A DNA stretch of 63,280 nt, taken from assembly GCA_050313895.1 (NCBI GenBank), contig JBNPMI010000012.1; one strand, 5' to 3'. Positions 1 through 8,468 of the stretch are shown here, piece after piece (the first letter of the stretch is position 1; each line of letters begins with the position of its first letter). The position numbers and the translations under genes are program-made. The DNA is from JALFST01 sp022779285. GTDB taxonomy: Bacteria; Bacillota; Clostridia; Tissierellales; Peptoniphilaceae. The notes below the pieces were generated by a model. The model was not told the origin of the DNA. It saw only the letters and a list, made by a program, of their open reading frames with translations, and searched no databases.

Positions 1-2
1 TT

Positions 3-380
3 GACAAAAAAACAGGTAAGCTGCTTGCTGGCGCACATCTGCGCATTTTGGATCCAAAGACAGGAGAGGTGATAGCGGATTGGGTGAGCGAAGAGAAAGC
101 GCATCGCGTCATCGGCCTTTCCGTTGGAAAGGCATACCAATGGGCGGAGGTCAATGCTCCGGAGGGATATCAAATAGCTTCTCCGATCACATTTATCGTG
201 AAGGATACCGGCGAGATTCAAAAATGCATTATGGAAGATGAACCGATTCCGCCGCTAACCGTGGCACCGCCAACGGGAGACAGGCCGCTGTTTCCGCAAT
301 ATTTCTGTATGTTATTTGCCGTTGTGTTTTTGATGATTGAAAAAAAGAAAATGAAAAGAAAAAAGATCATGCATTCATAA
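3..380 (+). CDS. SpaA/Cna-B-like surface protein, C-terminal fragment
   Basis: This is the 3' end of a gene that enters from the left; the frame is open from base 3 and no start is visible. The residues begin DKKTGKLLAGAHLRILD, which is typical of SpaA-type prealbumin-fold (Cna-B) repeats of Gram-positive pilins and adhesins. The tail reads APPTGD, then a hydrophobic stretch and a Lys/Arg-rich end (EKKKMKRKK), which is the layout of a sortase sorting signal. PPTGD would replace the usual LPXTG, so the sortase specificity is uncertain. The protein is probably secreted and covalently attached to the wall or a pilus. The rest of the gene and any sortase lie outside the window. Confidence 0.75.
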   Translation, partial: DKKTGKLLAGAHLRILDPKTGEVIADWVSEEKAHRVIGLSVGKAYQWAEVNAPEGYQIASPITFIVKDTGEIQKCIMEDEPIPPLTVAPPTGDRPLFPQYFCMLFAVVFLMIEKKKMKRKKIMHS

Positions 381-416
381 AAAGGGGCGTCCACATAAGG
401 ATGCCCCTGAATCATT

Positions 417-1448
417 TCAGCTTGTTCGCATGGAGCGCAGGACATGAATGAGTTCGTCCACGGCTTGCGGAGGAGTCGCCCATGAGGTGACAAGCCGGAT
501 ACAAATTTGCGAGGGATCCGTCTCTTCCTGTACCTCAAAACCGAATTTCTGCTGAAGATTTTGGCATTCCTTTTCGGTCAGATATAGAAAAATCTGGTTG
601 GATTCCACACGTGCGGCAAAGTGAAAAAGATCCTTCAGATCTTTTTCAACTTTCATGGCCAGCCGGTCGGCGTGTGTTGCCAGCTCCATATAAAGATCAT
701 CTTTAAAGAGTTCCAGATACTCCAGCCCGAGAACTTTGCCCTTCGCGTATACGGCGCCTCTTCCTTTCATATTACGAAAGAAATTCTTTTTTAAATCGGA
801 ATGAAGCAGAATCAGAGCTTCTCCGAGAAGCGCTCCGTTCTTTGTACCGCCGACATAAAAAGCATCACAAAAAGCGGACAAATCTTCCGGCTTCAGATCG
901 CTGTACGGGGATGCGAGAGCGGCGCCCAGGCGTGCCCCATCGAGAAACAAAAAAAGTTTATGTTTGGCACACACATCATGAATGGCTTCCAATTCTTTTT
1001 TTGTATATACCGTACCAAGCTCTGTTGCGTTGGAAACATAGACTGCACGAGGAAGCACCATATGATCATCGGCGCTATGGAGTCTGACCAGGCGCTCGAT
1101 GCTTTCTGGTAGAATCTTTCCGTTTTCATCCTCGGCAAGTAAAATTTTATGGCCTGTCATTTCCACAGATCCGGCTTCATGGAGATGAATATGTGCTTTT
1201 TTTGTTGCAATGATCGCTTCATAAGGACGGAGCATATGATCAATCATCGTAAGATTCGTAATGGTACCTGCCATAAAGAAATAAATATCGCTGTTCGGAC
1301 AATGAAAATAGGAGCGCAGGAGCTCTTTTGCTTTCTCACAGAACGGATCTTTCCCGTAGCCCGGGGTTTGCGTGTAGTTATGATCATGGAGTGCCTTCAG
1401 GATTCTTTCGTGTGCCAATTCATTATAGTCATTATTAAAGTAGAACAT
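417..1448 (-). CDS. Low-specificity threonine aldolase / beta-eliminating lyase family
   Basis: This PLP-dependent fold-type I enzyme most likely cleaves L-threonine or L-allo-threonine to glycine and acetaldehyde in the cytoplasm. The 343-residue protein has the family landmarks: YTQTPGYGKDP near residue 25, FLDGARLGAAL near 168 with the PLP-binding Asp, and YVGGTKNGALLGEAL with the likely Schiff-base Lys203. I chose the start at 1448 because AGGAGA lies six bases upstream; a longer frame to 1538 has no such site and would run into thyA. It sits 31 bp downstream of thyA on the same strand and is probably co-transcribed. Glycine produced here would feed folate one-carbon metabolism alongside ThyA and GlyA. 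The exact stereospecificity cannot be read from sequence. Confidence 0.85.
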   Translation of the reverse strand: MFYFNNDYNELAHERILKALHDHNYTQTPGYGKDPFCEKAKELLRSYFHCPNSDIYFFMAGTITNLTMIDHMLRPYEAIIATKKAHIHLHEAGSVEMTGHKILLAEDENGKILPESIERLVRLHSADDHMVLPRAVYVSNATELGTVYTKKELEAIHDVCAKHKLFLFLDGARLGAALASPYSDLKPEDLSAFCDAFYVGGTKNGALLGEALILLHSDLKKNFFRNMKGRGAVYAKGKVLGLEYLELFKDDLYMELATHADRLAMKVEKDLKDLFHFAARVESNQIFLYLTEKECQNLQQKFGFEVQEETDPSQICIRLVTSWATPPQAVDELIHVLRSMRTS

Positions 1449-1479
1449 GGATTTTCTCCTTTTTTTGTACTCAGCAGAA

Positions 1480-2379
1480 CTATTGAGTGATTTGAAATTG
1501 AATTTTTCCATGATGCCTGTAATTTTTGAGACAGACATCCTTCAGATCTTTGCTGTTATCAAAATCAAAAAAATCATTGCAATGCGGATTGAGCCAAAGC
1601 GTGGGGGCGGGGAGATCTTCCAGCGTATCAAAGCGGCGAATCTGCTCCTGAATCCCTTCCACCTGATTGACATAGATATGAGCATCTTTAATTGACCAAT
1701 CCATAGTGCCGGGAATCAAACCTGTTGTCTGTGCAATCATAGAAAGAAAGGTTGCATACTGAGTGATATTGAATGGAAGTCCCAGAGGAACATCGCAGCT
1801 TCTTTGATGCACCCATAGGTTGAGTCTTCCGTCAGTGACATCCCATTCCGTGGACCAGACACAGGATGGAAGCACAGCGGTATCCAAATAGTCGTCCTGC
1901 CAGAGGCTGAGTACAAGACGCCGATCTTCGGGATTGGTTTTTAGCGTACGAATCAGCTTTTGCGTAAGCTGAAATTTTTTCGTGATAAAGCCATAGGCCG
2001 TTCCGATGGTATGCGCGAATTCCCTTCCGATTTTTTTTACTACTTTTTCTTTGCGGAGCCCTGAAGCAGTAGGCACATTTTGTTCTGCATACCAATTGCC
2101 ATCCTCTTGAATTTCCCATTCATCCCAAATATGTACATTACGTTCCTGCAGCCATCGTACATCATTCGACTGAACCTGCCATATCCAGAGCATTTCAAGA
2201 ATAGCCTGTCGTATAAACACCTGTTTCGTTGTTAAAATCGGAAATTCTTGAGACAGATCGAAATGGAAAGAGTATGCCGGAAGCTTGTACGTATCTACAC
2301 CGGTGCGATTCTCCGCACGATGGCCATGGTTTAGGATCTTTTTACACAATGCAATATAGTCATGGTCAAATTGTGACAT
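1480..2379 (-). CDS. thyA: Thymidylate synthase, ThyA (Bacillus/phi3T-like type)
   Basis: ThyA converts dUMP to dTMP using methylene-tetrahydrofolate. The 299-residue sequence carries EFPILTTKQV near 45, ILEMLWIWQVQSNDV near 60, the catalytic region AVLPSCVWSTEWDV with nucleophile Cys173, the dUMP-binding QRSCDVPLGLPFN near 192, and DAHIYVNQVE further on. The Cys-Val-x-x-x-x-Trp surroundings resemble the B. subtilis ThyA/phi3T type rather than the E. coli Pro-Cys-His type. A clear AAGGAG site precedes the ATG. It lies between murC and the threonine aldolase gene on the same strand, but a terminator follows murC, so it may have its own promoter. Confidence 0.95.
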   Translation of the reverse strand: MSQFDHDYIALCKKILNHGHRAENRTGVDTYKLPAYSFHFDLSQEFPILTTKQVFIRQAILEMLWIWQVQSNDVRWLQERNVHIWDEWEIQEDGNWYAEQNVPTASGLRKEKVVKKIGREFAHTIGTAYGFITKKFQLTQKLIRTLKTNPEDRRLVLSLWQDDYLDTAVLPSCVWSTEWDVTDGRLNLWVHQRSCDVPLGLPFNITQYATFLSMIAQTTGLIPGTMDWSIKDAHIYVNQVEGIQEQIRRFDTLEDLPAPTLWLNPHCNDFFDFDNSKDLKDVCLKNYRHHGKIQFQITQ

Positions 2380-2415
2380 AAATACTCCTTATCTTGTCAG
2401 TTAATACTTTATTGG

Positions 2416-2446
2416 AAAAAGAAAAAAGGCTGCTGAGCAACCTTTT
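2416..2446 (-). terminator. Intrinsic terminator after murC
   Basis: On the minus strand the bases just after the murC stop form a stem (GGTTGC with GCAGCC, one G-T pair, 2428-2442) followed by a T-rich tract (2416-2427 read as T). This would end murC transcription before thyA. Confidence 0.6.
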
Positions 2447-3854
2447 AGAGACAGGATTCTTTGGGGGTAGGGAGTAAAACAAGCTCCTGAGCAAGCTCAT
2501 CAATGTTTCCGCATCCCGTTGTTAAAATCATATCGCCCGGCTTGACTACGGATTCCAGATAGGCATGAACATCTGAAAATTCGGCAGCGTATACCGCATC
2601 ATCTCCATTTTGTAAAATGCGTTCAACCAATTCCTCGGAGCGTACCGAACCGTCATCAATTTCGCGGGCTATTTGAATTTTTGTGATGATTGCCTGATCA
2701 CAGTTATGGAAGGAACGTGCAAAATCATTCATGAGGGTTTTTGTACGTGACATCGTATAAGGCTGAAATACACAGTAAAGCTTACGTGTCGCCTGCTCCT
2801 TCAGCGCCTCCAGAGTCGCCTGGATTTCCGCCGGATGATGCCCGTAGTCGGTCAAAACCTTCGCACCGAGAAAATCTCCCAGGTATTCCATACGGCGGTG
2901 CAGGGAATGGTAGGATTCAATGCCGGCTTGAATGGTATCCAAATCGATTCCACACGCAAGGGTGGAGATAATCGACGCACAAGCATTGCGGATGTTGAAA
3001 CGGCCGATGATATTGAGATGGAAATCGCGCTCCGTACCGTCGGGAAAGCATAGGGTAAAGGAAGGGTGACCTACAGCATCAAAGGAAACATTGGTGGCGT
3101 TGTACATGGCATTCGGATTTTCAATGCCATAGGTAAGCGCCGTGCCGCGAACATGCTTCAGAAGTGTTCTTGTATTAGGATCATCTGCATTAATTACTGC
3201 AATGGCATCCTCAGAGAGATTATCCATGTAGTTTTCAAAAGCATGTACGATATCATCCAGATCCTTGAAATAATCCAGGTGGTCTTCATCGATGTTTAAA
3301 ACAATGGCGATCTTAGGATAGTAATAACGAATATTTCCCTTGTATTCACAGGCTTCGGCAAGAAAATATTCGCCATCACCGGATAAGACATTTCCTCCGA
3401 TATCATCCAAAGATCCGCCCAAAAGAACGGTAGGATCATTTTGCGTTTTGATCAGGATATCGGCAATCATGGATGTGGTGGTCGATTTTCCGTGAGAGCC
3501 GGATACGGCAATCGAATGGGGATAATTTTTCATCAGCTGACCGAGAAACTGACCGCGAGTCATGAGAGGACGACCCGTGGCGCGTGCAGCCTGAAGCTCC
3601 TCGTTGTTCTCCAAAATTGCATCCGTGTAGACAAACAGATCCTGATTTTGGATATTCTGAGCTGATTGACCGATCGTTACAGAAATTCCGACATTTTTCA
3701 GATGATTGATGTATTTGTTTTCACGAACATCAGATCCGGTTACATGGAAGCCATGGTTATGCAAAAGCTCGGCGATACCGGACATACTTACGCCTCCGAT
3801 TCCAATAAAATGGACATTGTGGTATGTGGTATCATGTAATTCAAAAGGAATCAT
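2445..3854 (-). CDS. murC: UDP-N-acetylmuramate--L-alanine ligase
   Basis: MurC joins L-Ala to UDP-MurNAc in the cytoplasmic phase of peptidoglycan synthesis, using ATP. The 469-residue protein is full length. The N-terminal UDP-binding domain shows IGIGGVSMSGIAELL at 16-31, the central ATPase domain has the P-loop SGSHGKSTTT at 118-127, and DYGHHPAEI near 338 marks the Mur ligase C-terminal junction. AAGGAG stands upstream of the ATG. It is transcribed leftward, away from the PTS block. The GlmU-like gene that probably sat next to it originally, at 11259, also serves cell-wall precursor synthesis. Confidence 0.97.
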   Translation of the reverse strand: MIPFELHDTTYHNVHFIGIGGVSMSGIAELLHNHGFHVTGSDVRENKYINHLKNVGISVTIGQSAQNIQNQDLFVYTDAILENNEELQAARATGRPLMTRGQFLGQLMKNYPHSIAVSGSHGKSTTTSMIADILIKTQNDPTVLLGGSLDDIGGNVLSGDGEYFLAEACEYKGNIRYYYPKIAIVLNIDEDHLDYFKDLDDIVHAFENYMDNLSEDAIAVINADDPNTRTLLKHVRGTALTYGIENPNAMYNATNVSFDAVGHPSFTLCFPDGTERDFHLNIIGRFNIRNACASIISTLACGIDLDTIQAGIESYHSLHRRMEYLGDFLGAKVLTDYGHHPAEIQATLEALKEQATRKLYCVFQPYTMSRTKTLMNDFARSFHNCDQAIITKIQIAREIDDGSVRSEELVERILQNGDDAVYAAEFSDVHAYLESVVKPGDMILTTGCGNIDELAQELVLLPTPKESCL

Positions 3855-3895
3855 TTTTTCTCCTTAAATACTGTTTTGAATAAATTCGATACTGT

Positions 3896-3904
3896 AGTAT
3901 ATCA
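3896..3904 (-). promoter_or_regulatory. Extended -10 promoter for murC
   Basis: Read on the minus strand this is TGATATACT, an extended -10 element (TGn-TATACT), 42 bases before the murC ATG. No good -35 is visible. The left 45-bp repeat begins only five bases further upstream. Confidence 0.5.
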
Positions 3905-3908
3905 TAAT

Positions 3909-3953
3909 ATTAAGAAAAACTCCCTCTTTCAGCATAGGCAAAGTTTGTGTATA
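3909..3953. repeat. 45-bp direct repeat, left copy
   Basis: The 45 bases from ATTAAGAAAAACTCCC to GTTTGTGTATA recur at 11156-11200 in the same orientation with one difference (C at 3939, T at 11186). The two copies bracket the PRD regulator and PTS operon. Confidence 0.97.
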
Positions 3954-4315
3954 GAACACAAGCATTATTGTCATAAAGGGCTAACAGATTTTTTATGGAG
4001 CACTTAACGTACTACAACATGTAATTCTCTCGGTCGTTTAGTGAGAATATATCCAATGCTTTTGCAAAATCATCGTCTCAAGGAGAAATGGATTTCCATC
4101 TCGTTCGCATTGTTTCCTCTTTGCCATGAGAAATTTAGAGGTCTATGTCTTAGCTGAAGTACCGGAACGCATAACCAGTCAACAAAATTGATTTTGAAGT
4201 GAAAAATCTTTGTCAAAAGCGCAATATACTCCTGCTAAGGGGGTAATCATTGACGGGCCTATGAGGAGCTTCCAATCATTTTTCCATATGCATTGTATCA
4301 AGGCGATTCAGATCC
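3954..4315. other. Non-coding stretch inside left end of PTS block
   Basis: I see no convincing gene here. There is one 21-codon frame from an ATG near 4126, with no ribosome binding site worth trusting. The left repeat contains a rightward promoter-like element (TTTCAG, 17 bases, TATAGA), so this stretch may be transcribed toward the regulator. Its origin is unclear; it may be leftover sequence from the insertion. Confidence 0.5.
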
Positions 4316-4324
4316 TGCTATGAT
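4316..4324 (+). promoter_or_regulatory. Extended -10 promoter for the PRD regulator
   Basis: TGCTATGAT fits an extended -10 (TGn-TATGAT) about 66 bases ahead of the regulator ATG. A TTGTAT at 4293 is 20 bases away, too far for a standard -35. Confidence 0.35.
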
Positions 4325-4389
4325 AAAATATAAAAAAAGTGCAGTCGCTGCTTTTTGAATACAATGGTCGTGGTGTACAGGGTGATATT

Positions 4390-5907
4390 ATGAATAATAC
4401 TCGAATTATGCAAGTTATAGAATTACTGAATAAAAGCGAAGATTATATGGCGATACAAGAGCTTGCCAAGAGGGCTGGTGTTTCTTATGGCACCCTGCGT
4501 TCTGATTTAGATGATTTGGAGTCCCTGCTCCCTGAAGATGCTCGGATTATACGGAAAACAGGCGTTGGGGTGAAAATGCTCAGCAGTTCAGAGACAGTTT
4601 CTCGTTTAAAAAATGACCTCCTTGGAGGACTGAATTCGAGTTATGCAACCCCAGGAAATCGCGTTATTTACATTAGTTTACGCCTGTTATTATCTCTGGG
4701 AGCAATTCGTGTATCCCAATTGTGCAATGAACTGCATGTCAGTGCTTCAACGATCCAGCATGATCTCGATAAAGTAAAAAAAATATTACAGAACTATAAA
4801 ATAAAATTGGAACGAAAGCAGAATTCTCCTATGTCAGTGATAGGTTCCGAGAGAAGAATTCGTAATTGTGCCATCGATTTATTGCGCAGAGATCCCTGCA
4901 TGAAGGATATCATTGATCTCGTGGTTGGAAATAGTGGCCTACGGGAGGATGATTTTCCGATCCCTTATTTGCCGGTTAATGTGACGAGTATCAAGGAATT
5001 GATCGAAGCGTATCTTTCGAATCCGACTTCTTACTGGCATTCCATTCCCTTGCGCTCCTCGACATCTTTATTTGTGGCACTTCTCCTTACCTGTTACCGT
5101 GCAACGCAAGGACATCCGGTCATGCTGTCCAATGAATTCATAGATTATCTAAAGAAACAGCCATTATATGATGAAATCAGAGCAATTGTAGGAAACCTCA
5201 ATGCAAGAATCGGCATCACCTTATCGGAAATGGAATTGCGGTTTTTGCAAGTGCATTTGCTGGCTCAGCAATCGGACTTGCGTTATCAAAATGAGGAGCA
5301 GGGAGAGGCGGTTTTTTTTGCAAAAAAGATTATTTCCAATTGGAATAAGACCTTCGATTTGACGATTTCTTCCTCATATTTTGTGAATATGTTAGCCGAT
5401 TATCTGCGTTCAGCAATCCTTCGTATGCGTCATGGTTTGCCGAGTTCCAACCCTTTGCTGGCCGTGATAAAAAATCGGTATCCACTTCTATTTGAAAAAT
5501 CTTTCAGTGACATCGTTGCTGCTATGGAGGAATTGGAGATACAAATTCCAGCTGTTGAAGCTGGCTCAATTACCCTTTTTTTATTGTCTGTCCTTGAAAG
5601 AAAACAAGAGCCTGTTACAGCTCTCTTTGTCTGTCATTTAGATCGGGGCGTACAAGAGTTTCTGAAGTCACGGATAGAAGCTCATATTCAAGAGATTTGC
5701 ATCCAACAAACTTGTAGTTACCCCGATTTTTCCAGCATGGATCTTAGTCAATTTGACCTTGTTATTTCAACGATACACCTAAAAACAAACTATGATATTC
5801 CCGTTTTTGTGATCCCCGCCTACCTGGAGGAAGAGGACTCAGATGCTCTGCGCAAGCGAGTATGTTTCATTCAAAAAAATAAGGCGAAAAATAGATATCT
5901 GCAATAA
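4390..5907 (+). CDS. BglG/LicR-type PRD transcriptional regulator
   Basis: This is a PTS-controlled regulator of about 505 residues, likely the activator of the operon that follows. From the chosen ATG, an HTH lies near residues 19-45 (ELAKRAGVSYGTLRSDL) and a second near 105-130 (LCNELHVSASTIQHDLD). Two PRD-like helical regions cover roughly 180-400, and the C-terminal 90 residues resemble an EIIB-Gat-like domain (TALFVCHLDRGVQEF, with a Cys at the usual phosphorylation position). DNA-binding HTHs make it an activator rather than an RNA-binding antiterminator. I preferred 4390 over an upstream GTG at 4339 because GGGTGA stands before it. Phosphorylation by EI/HPr and the operon's own EIIB/EIIA would be the expected control. 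Confidence 0.8.
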   Translation: MNNTRIMQVIELLNKSEDYMAIQELAKRAGVSYGTLRSDLDDLESLLPEDARIIRKTGVGVKMLSSSETVSRLKNDLLGGLNSSYATPGNRVIYISLRLLLSLGAIRVSQLCNELHVSASTIQHDLDKVKKILQNYKIKLERKQNSPMSVIGSERRIRNCAIDLLRRDPCMKDIIDLVVGNSGLREDDFPIPYLPVNVTSIKELIEAYLSNPTSYWHSIPLRSSTSLFVALLLTCYRATQGHPVMLSNEFIDYLKKQPLYDEIRAIVGNLNARIGITLSEMELRFLQVHLLAQQSDLRYQNEEQGEAVFFAKKIISNWNKTFDLTISSSYFVNMLADYLRSAILRMRHGLPSSNPLLAVIKNRYPLLFEKSFSDIVAAMEELEIQIPAVEAGSITLFLLSVLERKQEPVTALFVCHLDRGVQEFLKSRIEAHIQEICIQQTCSYPDFSSMDLSQFDLVISTIHLKTNYDIPVFVIPAYLEEEDSDALRKRVCFIQKNKAKNRYLQ

Positions 5908-5964
5908 ATACAGTATTAATATTATATTAAATATGCTTTTTATCCCTTTGATTTTAGGATTATT

Positions 5965-5988
5965 TTTCTATAGGATGAAGTATAGAAA
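5965..5988. promoter_or_regulatory. Inverted repeat, candidate operator of the PTS operon
   Basis: TTTCTATA, eight spacer bases, TATAGAAA is a perfect inverted repeat in the 105-bp gap between the regulator and the epimerase gene, 24 bases before the epimerase ATG. It is a plausible binding site for the adjacent regulator, but it could also overlap a -10 element. Confidence 0.5.
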
Positions 5989-6012
5989 ACATAATTCAGA
6001 AAGGAAGAGCAT

Positions 6013-6729
6013 ATGAAACATATTAAAATTGCTGCGGGCTTGGCCCATGTTGATTATGGTCACATTGCTGATGTTGTCAAAGAGGTTTCAGAAGCAGGCG
6101 TTGATATCATTCATTCAGATGCCGCTGATATGCATGATCTTCAGAACATGAAACTAATGGGAGGACACCAGATCATTAGTGCGATTCGACCGATGACAGA
6201 CTTGCCCATTGAGAATCATATCTATACGATTTCGATGGATCTTATGTATATCGATCAAATTGCCGAAGCAGGGGCCGACTACTTGATTATTCCGGCAGAA
6301 CACTTTATTGGAGCTCAATTAGCATACATTATTAACTGGTGTCGAGAACGAAAGCTAAAAATAGGGCTCACCCTGGGATGTTATACGCCGCTTTGCTTTG
6401 TTGATGAGTCGATTTATGATATCGATCGCCTGCACATTGTTACACATGGAGTAGATGAAACCGATGGGAAGGATAACTGGGGTTGGAGAAAAAGTGCCAT
6501 CGATTTGGTGAAACGGGCAAGAAAGATGATCAATGAAAAAAATCCGGATTGTGAGCTTGCTATTGATGGGGGGCTACGAGTAAACAATATGGACCCATTA
6601 ATCGAGGCCTGCAGTCCCGATGTCATAGTCCTTTCGTCCGCCATTTTCAAGCACCCTGATGGATATACGGCAGGCGTAAAAGCTTGCCGAGCAGCAATTG
6701 ATGCGGCTGTTGAAAAATTCGGTTTATAA
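6013..6729 (+). CDS. Ribulose-/allulose-phosphate 3-epimerase-like protein
   Basis: A 238-residue TIM-barrel protein of the ribulose-5-phosphate 3-epimerase superfamily. It keeps likely metal ligands in IIHSDAAD (near 33), ENHIYT (near 72) and AIDGGLRVNN (near 184), and a phosphate-binding VIVLSSAIF near the end. The classical HVDVMDG motif is altered to HSDAAD, so the substrate is probably not ribulose-5-phosphate; an allulose-6-phosphate or other ketose-phosphate role is an inference. It is the first gene of the PTS operon, preceded by AAGGAAGAG, and would act on the phosphorylated sugar delivered by EIICB. Confidence 0.75.
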   Translation: MKHIKIAAGLAHVDYGHIADVVKEVSEAGVDIIHSDAADMHDLQNMKLMGGHQIISAIRPMTDLPIENHIYTISMDLMYIDQIAEAGADYLIIPAEHFIGAQLAYIINWCRERKLKIGLTLGCYTPLCFVDESIYDIDRLHIVTHGVDETDGKDNWGWRKSAIDLVKRARKMINEKNPDCELAIDGGLRVNNMDPLIEACSPDVIVLSSAIFKHPDGYTAGVKACRAAIDAAVEKFGL

Positions 6730-6731
6730 AA

Positions 6732-7157
6732 ATGAAGAAACAAAGATTACGGTTTATCGATGATGAATTATTCCTGAACTTCTTGCAAGACCTTCGCATC
6801 TCCAACCCTCAGGCGGCGATTGAGGTGTATTGCCAAGGCAGGATTTCCCTTCTGTTTTTGCCGCAAGCGATGAGTAGGGATAAACGCAATTGGCTTCGCC
6901 GCAAGAGAAATACGGTTCTACAATTTGGCATGTCCACCTATGATTTTCATAAAAAAGTACAAGGAGATGAGAGCTTGCTCTCCTCGAAATACGGGCTAAA
7001 AGCCGAAGATTTTACGGCGGTTCCAGGCGCGATTCCTTTAGAGATAGAGTCGGTGGGAATTGTCGGCTGCTTGGCAATAACGGGCCTGTCTCCAGAAGAA
7101 GACCATGAGTTAGCCGTTCACTTGTTGAATTTAGCAATCGGGCGTCAATATGAATGA
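6732..7157 (+). CDS. GlcG/HbpS-like (DUF336, UPF0303) protein
   Basis: A 141-residue soluble protein resembling the GlcG/HbpS/UPF0303 family, often labelled heme-degrading domain. The family pattern of an alternating hydrophobic beta strand (AAIEVYCQGRISLLF), a MSRDKRNWLRRKRNTV helix and a glycine-rich end (VGIVGCLAITGLSPEEDHELAV) is recognisable. Members occur beside sugar and glycolate catabolic genes, and most have no proven function. It starts two bases after the epimerase stop and overlaps the peptidase gene by eight bases, so the three are translationally coupled. Heme binding cannot be inferred from this sequence alone. Confidence 0.65.
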   Translation: MKKQRLRFIDDELFLNFLQDLRISNPQAAIEVYCQGRISLLFLPQAMSRDKRNWLRRKRNTVLQFGMSTYDFHKKVQGDESLLSSKYGLKAEDFTAVPGAIPLEIESVGIVGCLAITGLSPEEDHELAVHLLNLAIGRQYE

Positions 7158-8454
7158 TTTTTTCTTTTGGGACGAAGAGAAGTTTATCAGGGATTTATCA
7201 AGTCTTATTCAGATTCCCAGCGTCTACGATGAGACTACAGTTGCTCAAGACGCTCCTTTTGGAAAGCCGATAAAAGAGGCTTTCCAGATGATCGCTGACT
7301 TAGGAATTGCGTATACCTTAAGCCCTCATTTTGATCAGGGATATGCCATGGACTTGCGTACAGGGGACGGAGATGATTATATAGGAGTTCTCTGTCATGC
7401 AGACGTTGTTCCAGCGGAAGAATCGGAATGGGATTCAGATCCATTTTCCTTACGAAAGCAGGGAGATTTTTTGTTCGGAAGGGGCGTGAATGATGACAAA
7501 GGACCTTTGCTTCTTCTAATGCAAGTCATCTCACAGTTAAGCAAGCAACATCAAAGACTCAAGCCCATTCGATTAATCATTGGTGGGGCGGAAGAAACAA
7601 GCTGGGAGTGCGTCAATCATTATTTTTCCAAAGAAAAGCAACCAGCCCTTGCTTTTTCTCCCGATGGAGATTTTCCTATTGTGAACCATGAAAAAGGAAT
7701 ATTAAAGGTTCGCATCCACTTTCCCTACCTTCCGGATAAGGAGATTGAAGAGATCATTAGTGAAGAACAGGATCTTTACACTTGTGATAAAGTTTCCATC
7801 CGCTGCAAGGCAACAGAAGAATATCTACATTTTCAGGGAGAACGAGCACTTTCCAGGCACCCAGAACGAGGCTCTAACGCAGTATATCCCATGTTGGAGT
7901 TTTTGAGACAGAGAAAGCTGCTCGATGAAAAGAACGAAAGCTCCGTTGCTATGATGGGAAGATTTCTTGAACGGTATTGTTCACAGATTTTTATGAAAAG
8001 TTTTGGTGATAAGACAAGAAATATTCAGGAAGCAACAGTCACGATCCTATCCTTGTCTATGGGAAAGGACAAAGCGTGGATTGACCTTGATTTTCGTTAT
8101 GAGCAGGCATCCAATGAACAAGATTTTCTCCGATGGCTGGAAGAAAAAGTGCAAACGATGGGGGGATTTCTTGAGCTTCGAAAGCACAAGCCCTTATTAA
8201 AAATAGAGGAAAACGACCCCTTGATCATAGCCTTGTTGGATGCATATGAAAAAGTGACAAAGGAAAAGGGAATACCGATGACAAAGGGAGGGGCTTCCTA
8301 TGCCAGGGCCTTGAATCATGGAGTTTGCTTTGGCCCAACCTTTCCCGGGGAAATTCCGAACTGCCATATGCCAAATGAAGTGATATCTTTAACTTCTTTC
8401 AAAAAAGCAGGACATATTTATTACGAAGCCTTAAAAACATTGGCTTTACAGTAA
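7150..8454 (+). CDS. M20 family metallodipeptidase (PepV/Sapep-like)
   Basis: A 434-residue cytoplasmic metallopeptidase of the M20 family, closest in layout to PepV/Sapep dipeptidases. Metal-binding motifs are visible: GVLCHADVVPA near 79 (His and Asp), GRGVNDDKGP near 114, GGAEETSWE near 149 with the Glu-Glu pair, FSPDGDFPI near 175, and GPTFPGEIPNCHMPNE with the C-terminal His near 416. Such enzymes hydrolyse dipeptides or N-acyl amino acids. Its place inside a PTS operon suggests the imported compound carries an amide- or peptide-linked amino acid, which is inference. Confidence 0.8.
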   Translation: MNDFFFWDEEKFIRDLSSLIQIPSVYDETTVAQDAPFGKPIKEAFQMIADLGIAYTLSPHFDQGYAMDLRTGDGDDYIGVLCHADVVPAEESEWDSDPFSLRKQGDFLFGRGVNDDKGPLLLLMQVISQLSKQHQRLKPIRLIIGGAEETSWECVNHYFSKEKQPALAFSPDGDFPIVNHEKGILKVRIHFPYLPDKEIEEIISEEQDLYTCDKVSIRCKATEEYLHFQGERALSRHPERGSNAVYPMLEFLRQRKLLDEKNESSVAMMGRFLERYCSQIFMKSFGDKTRNIQEATVTILSLSMGKDKAWIDLDFRYEQASNEQDFLRWLEEKVQTMGGFLELRKHKPLLKIEENDPLIIALLDAYEKVTKEKGIPMTKGGASYARALNHGVCFGPTFPGEIPNCHMPNEVISLTSFKKAGHIYYEALKTLALQ

Positions 8455-8468
8455 AAGGAGAAAAAACT

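Noticed and set aside
4126..4200. 21-codon frame in the left end of the PTS block
   Set aside because: No ribosome site, no conserved pattern, and the length is within chance.
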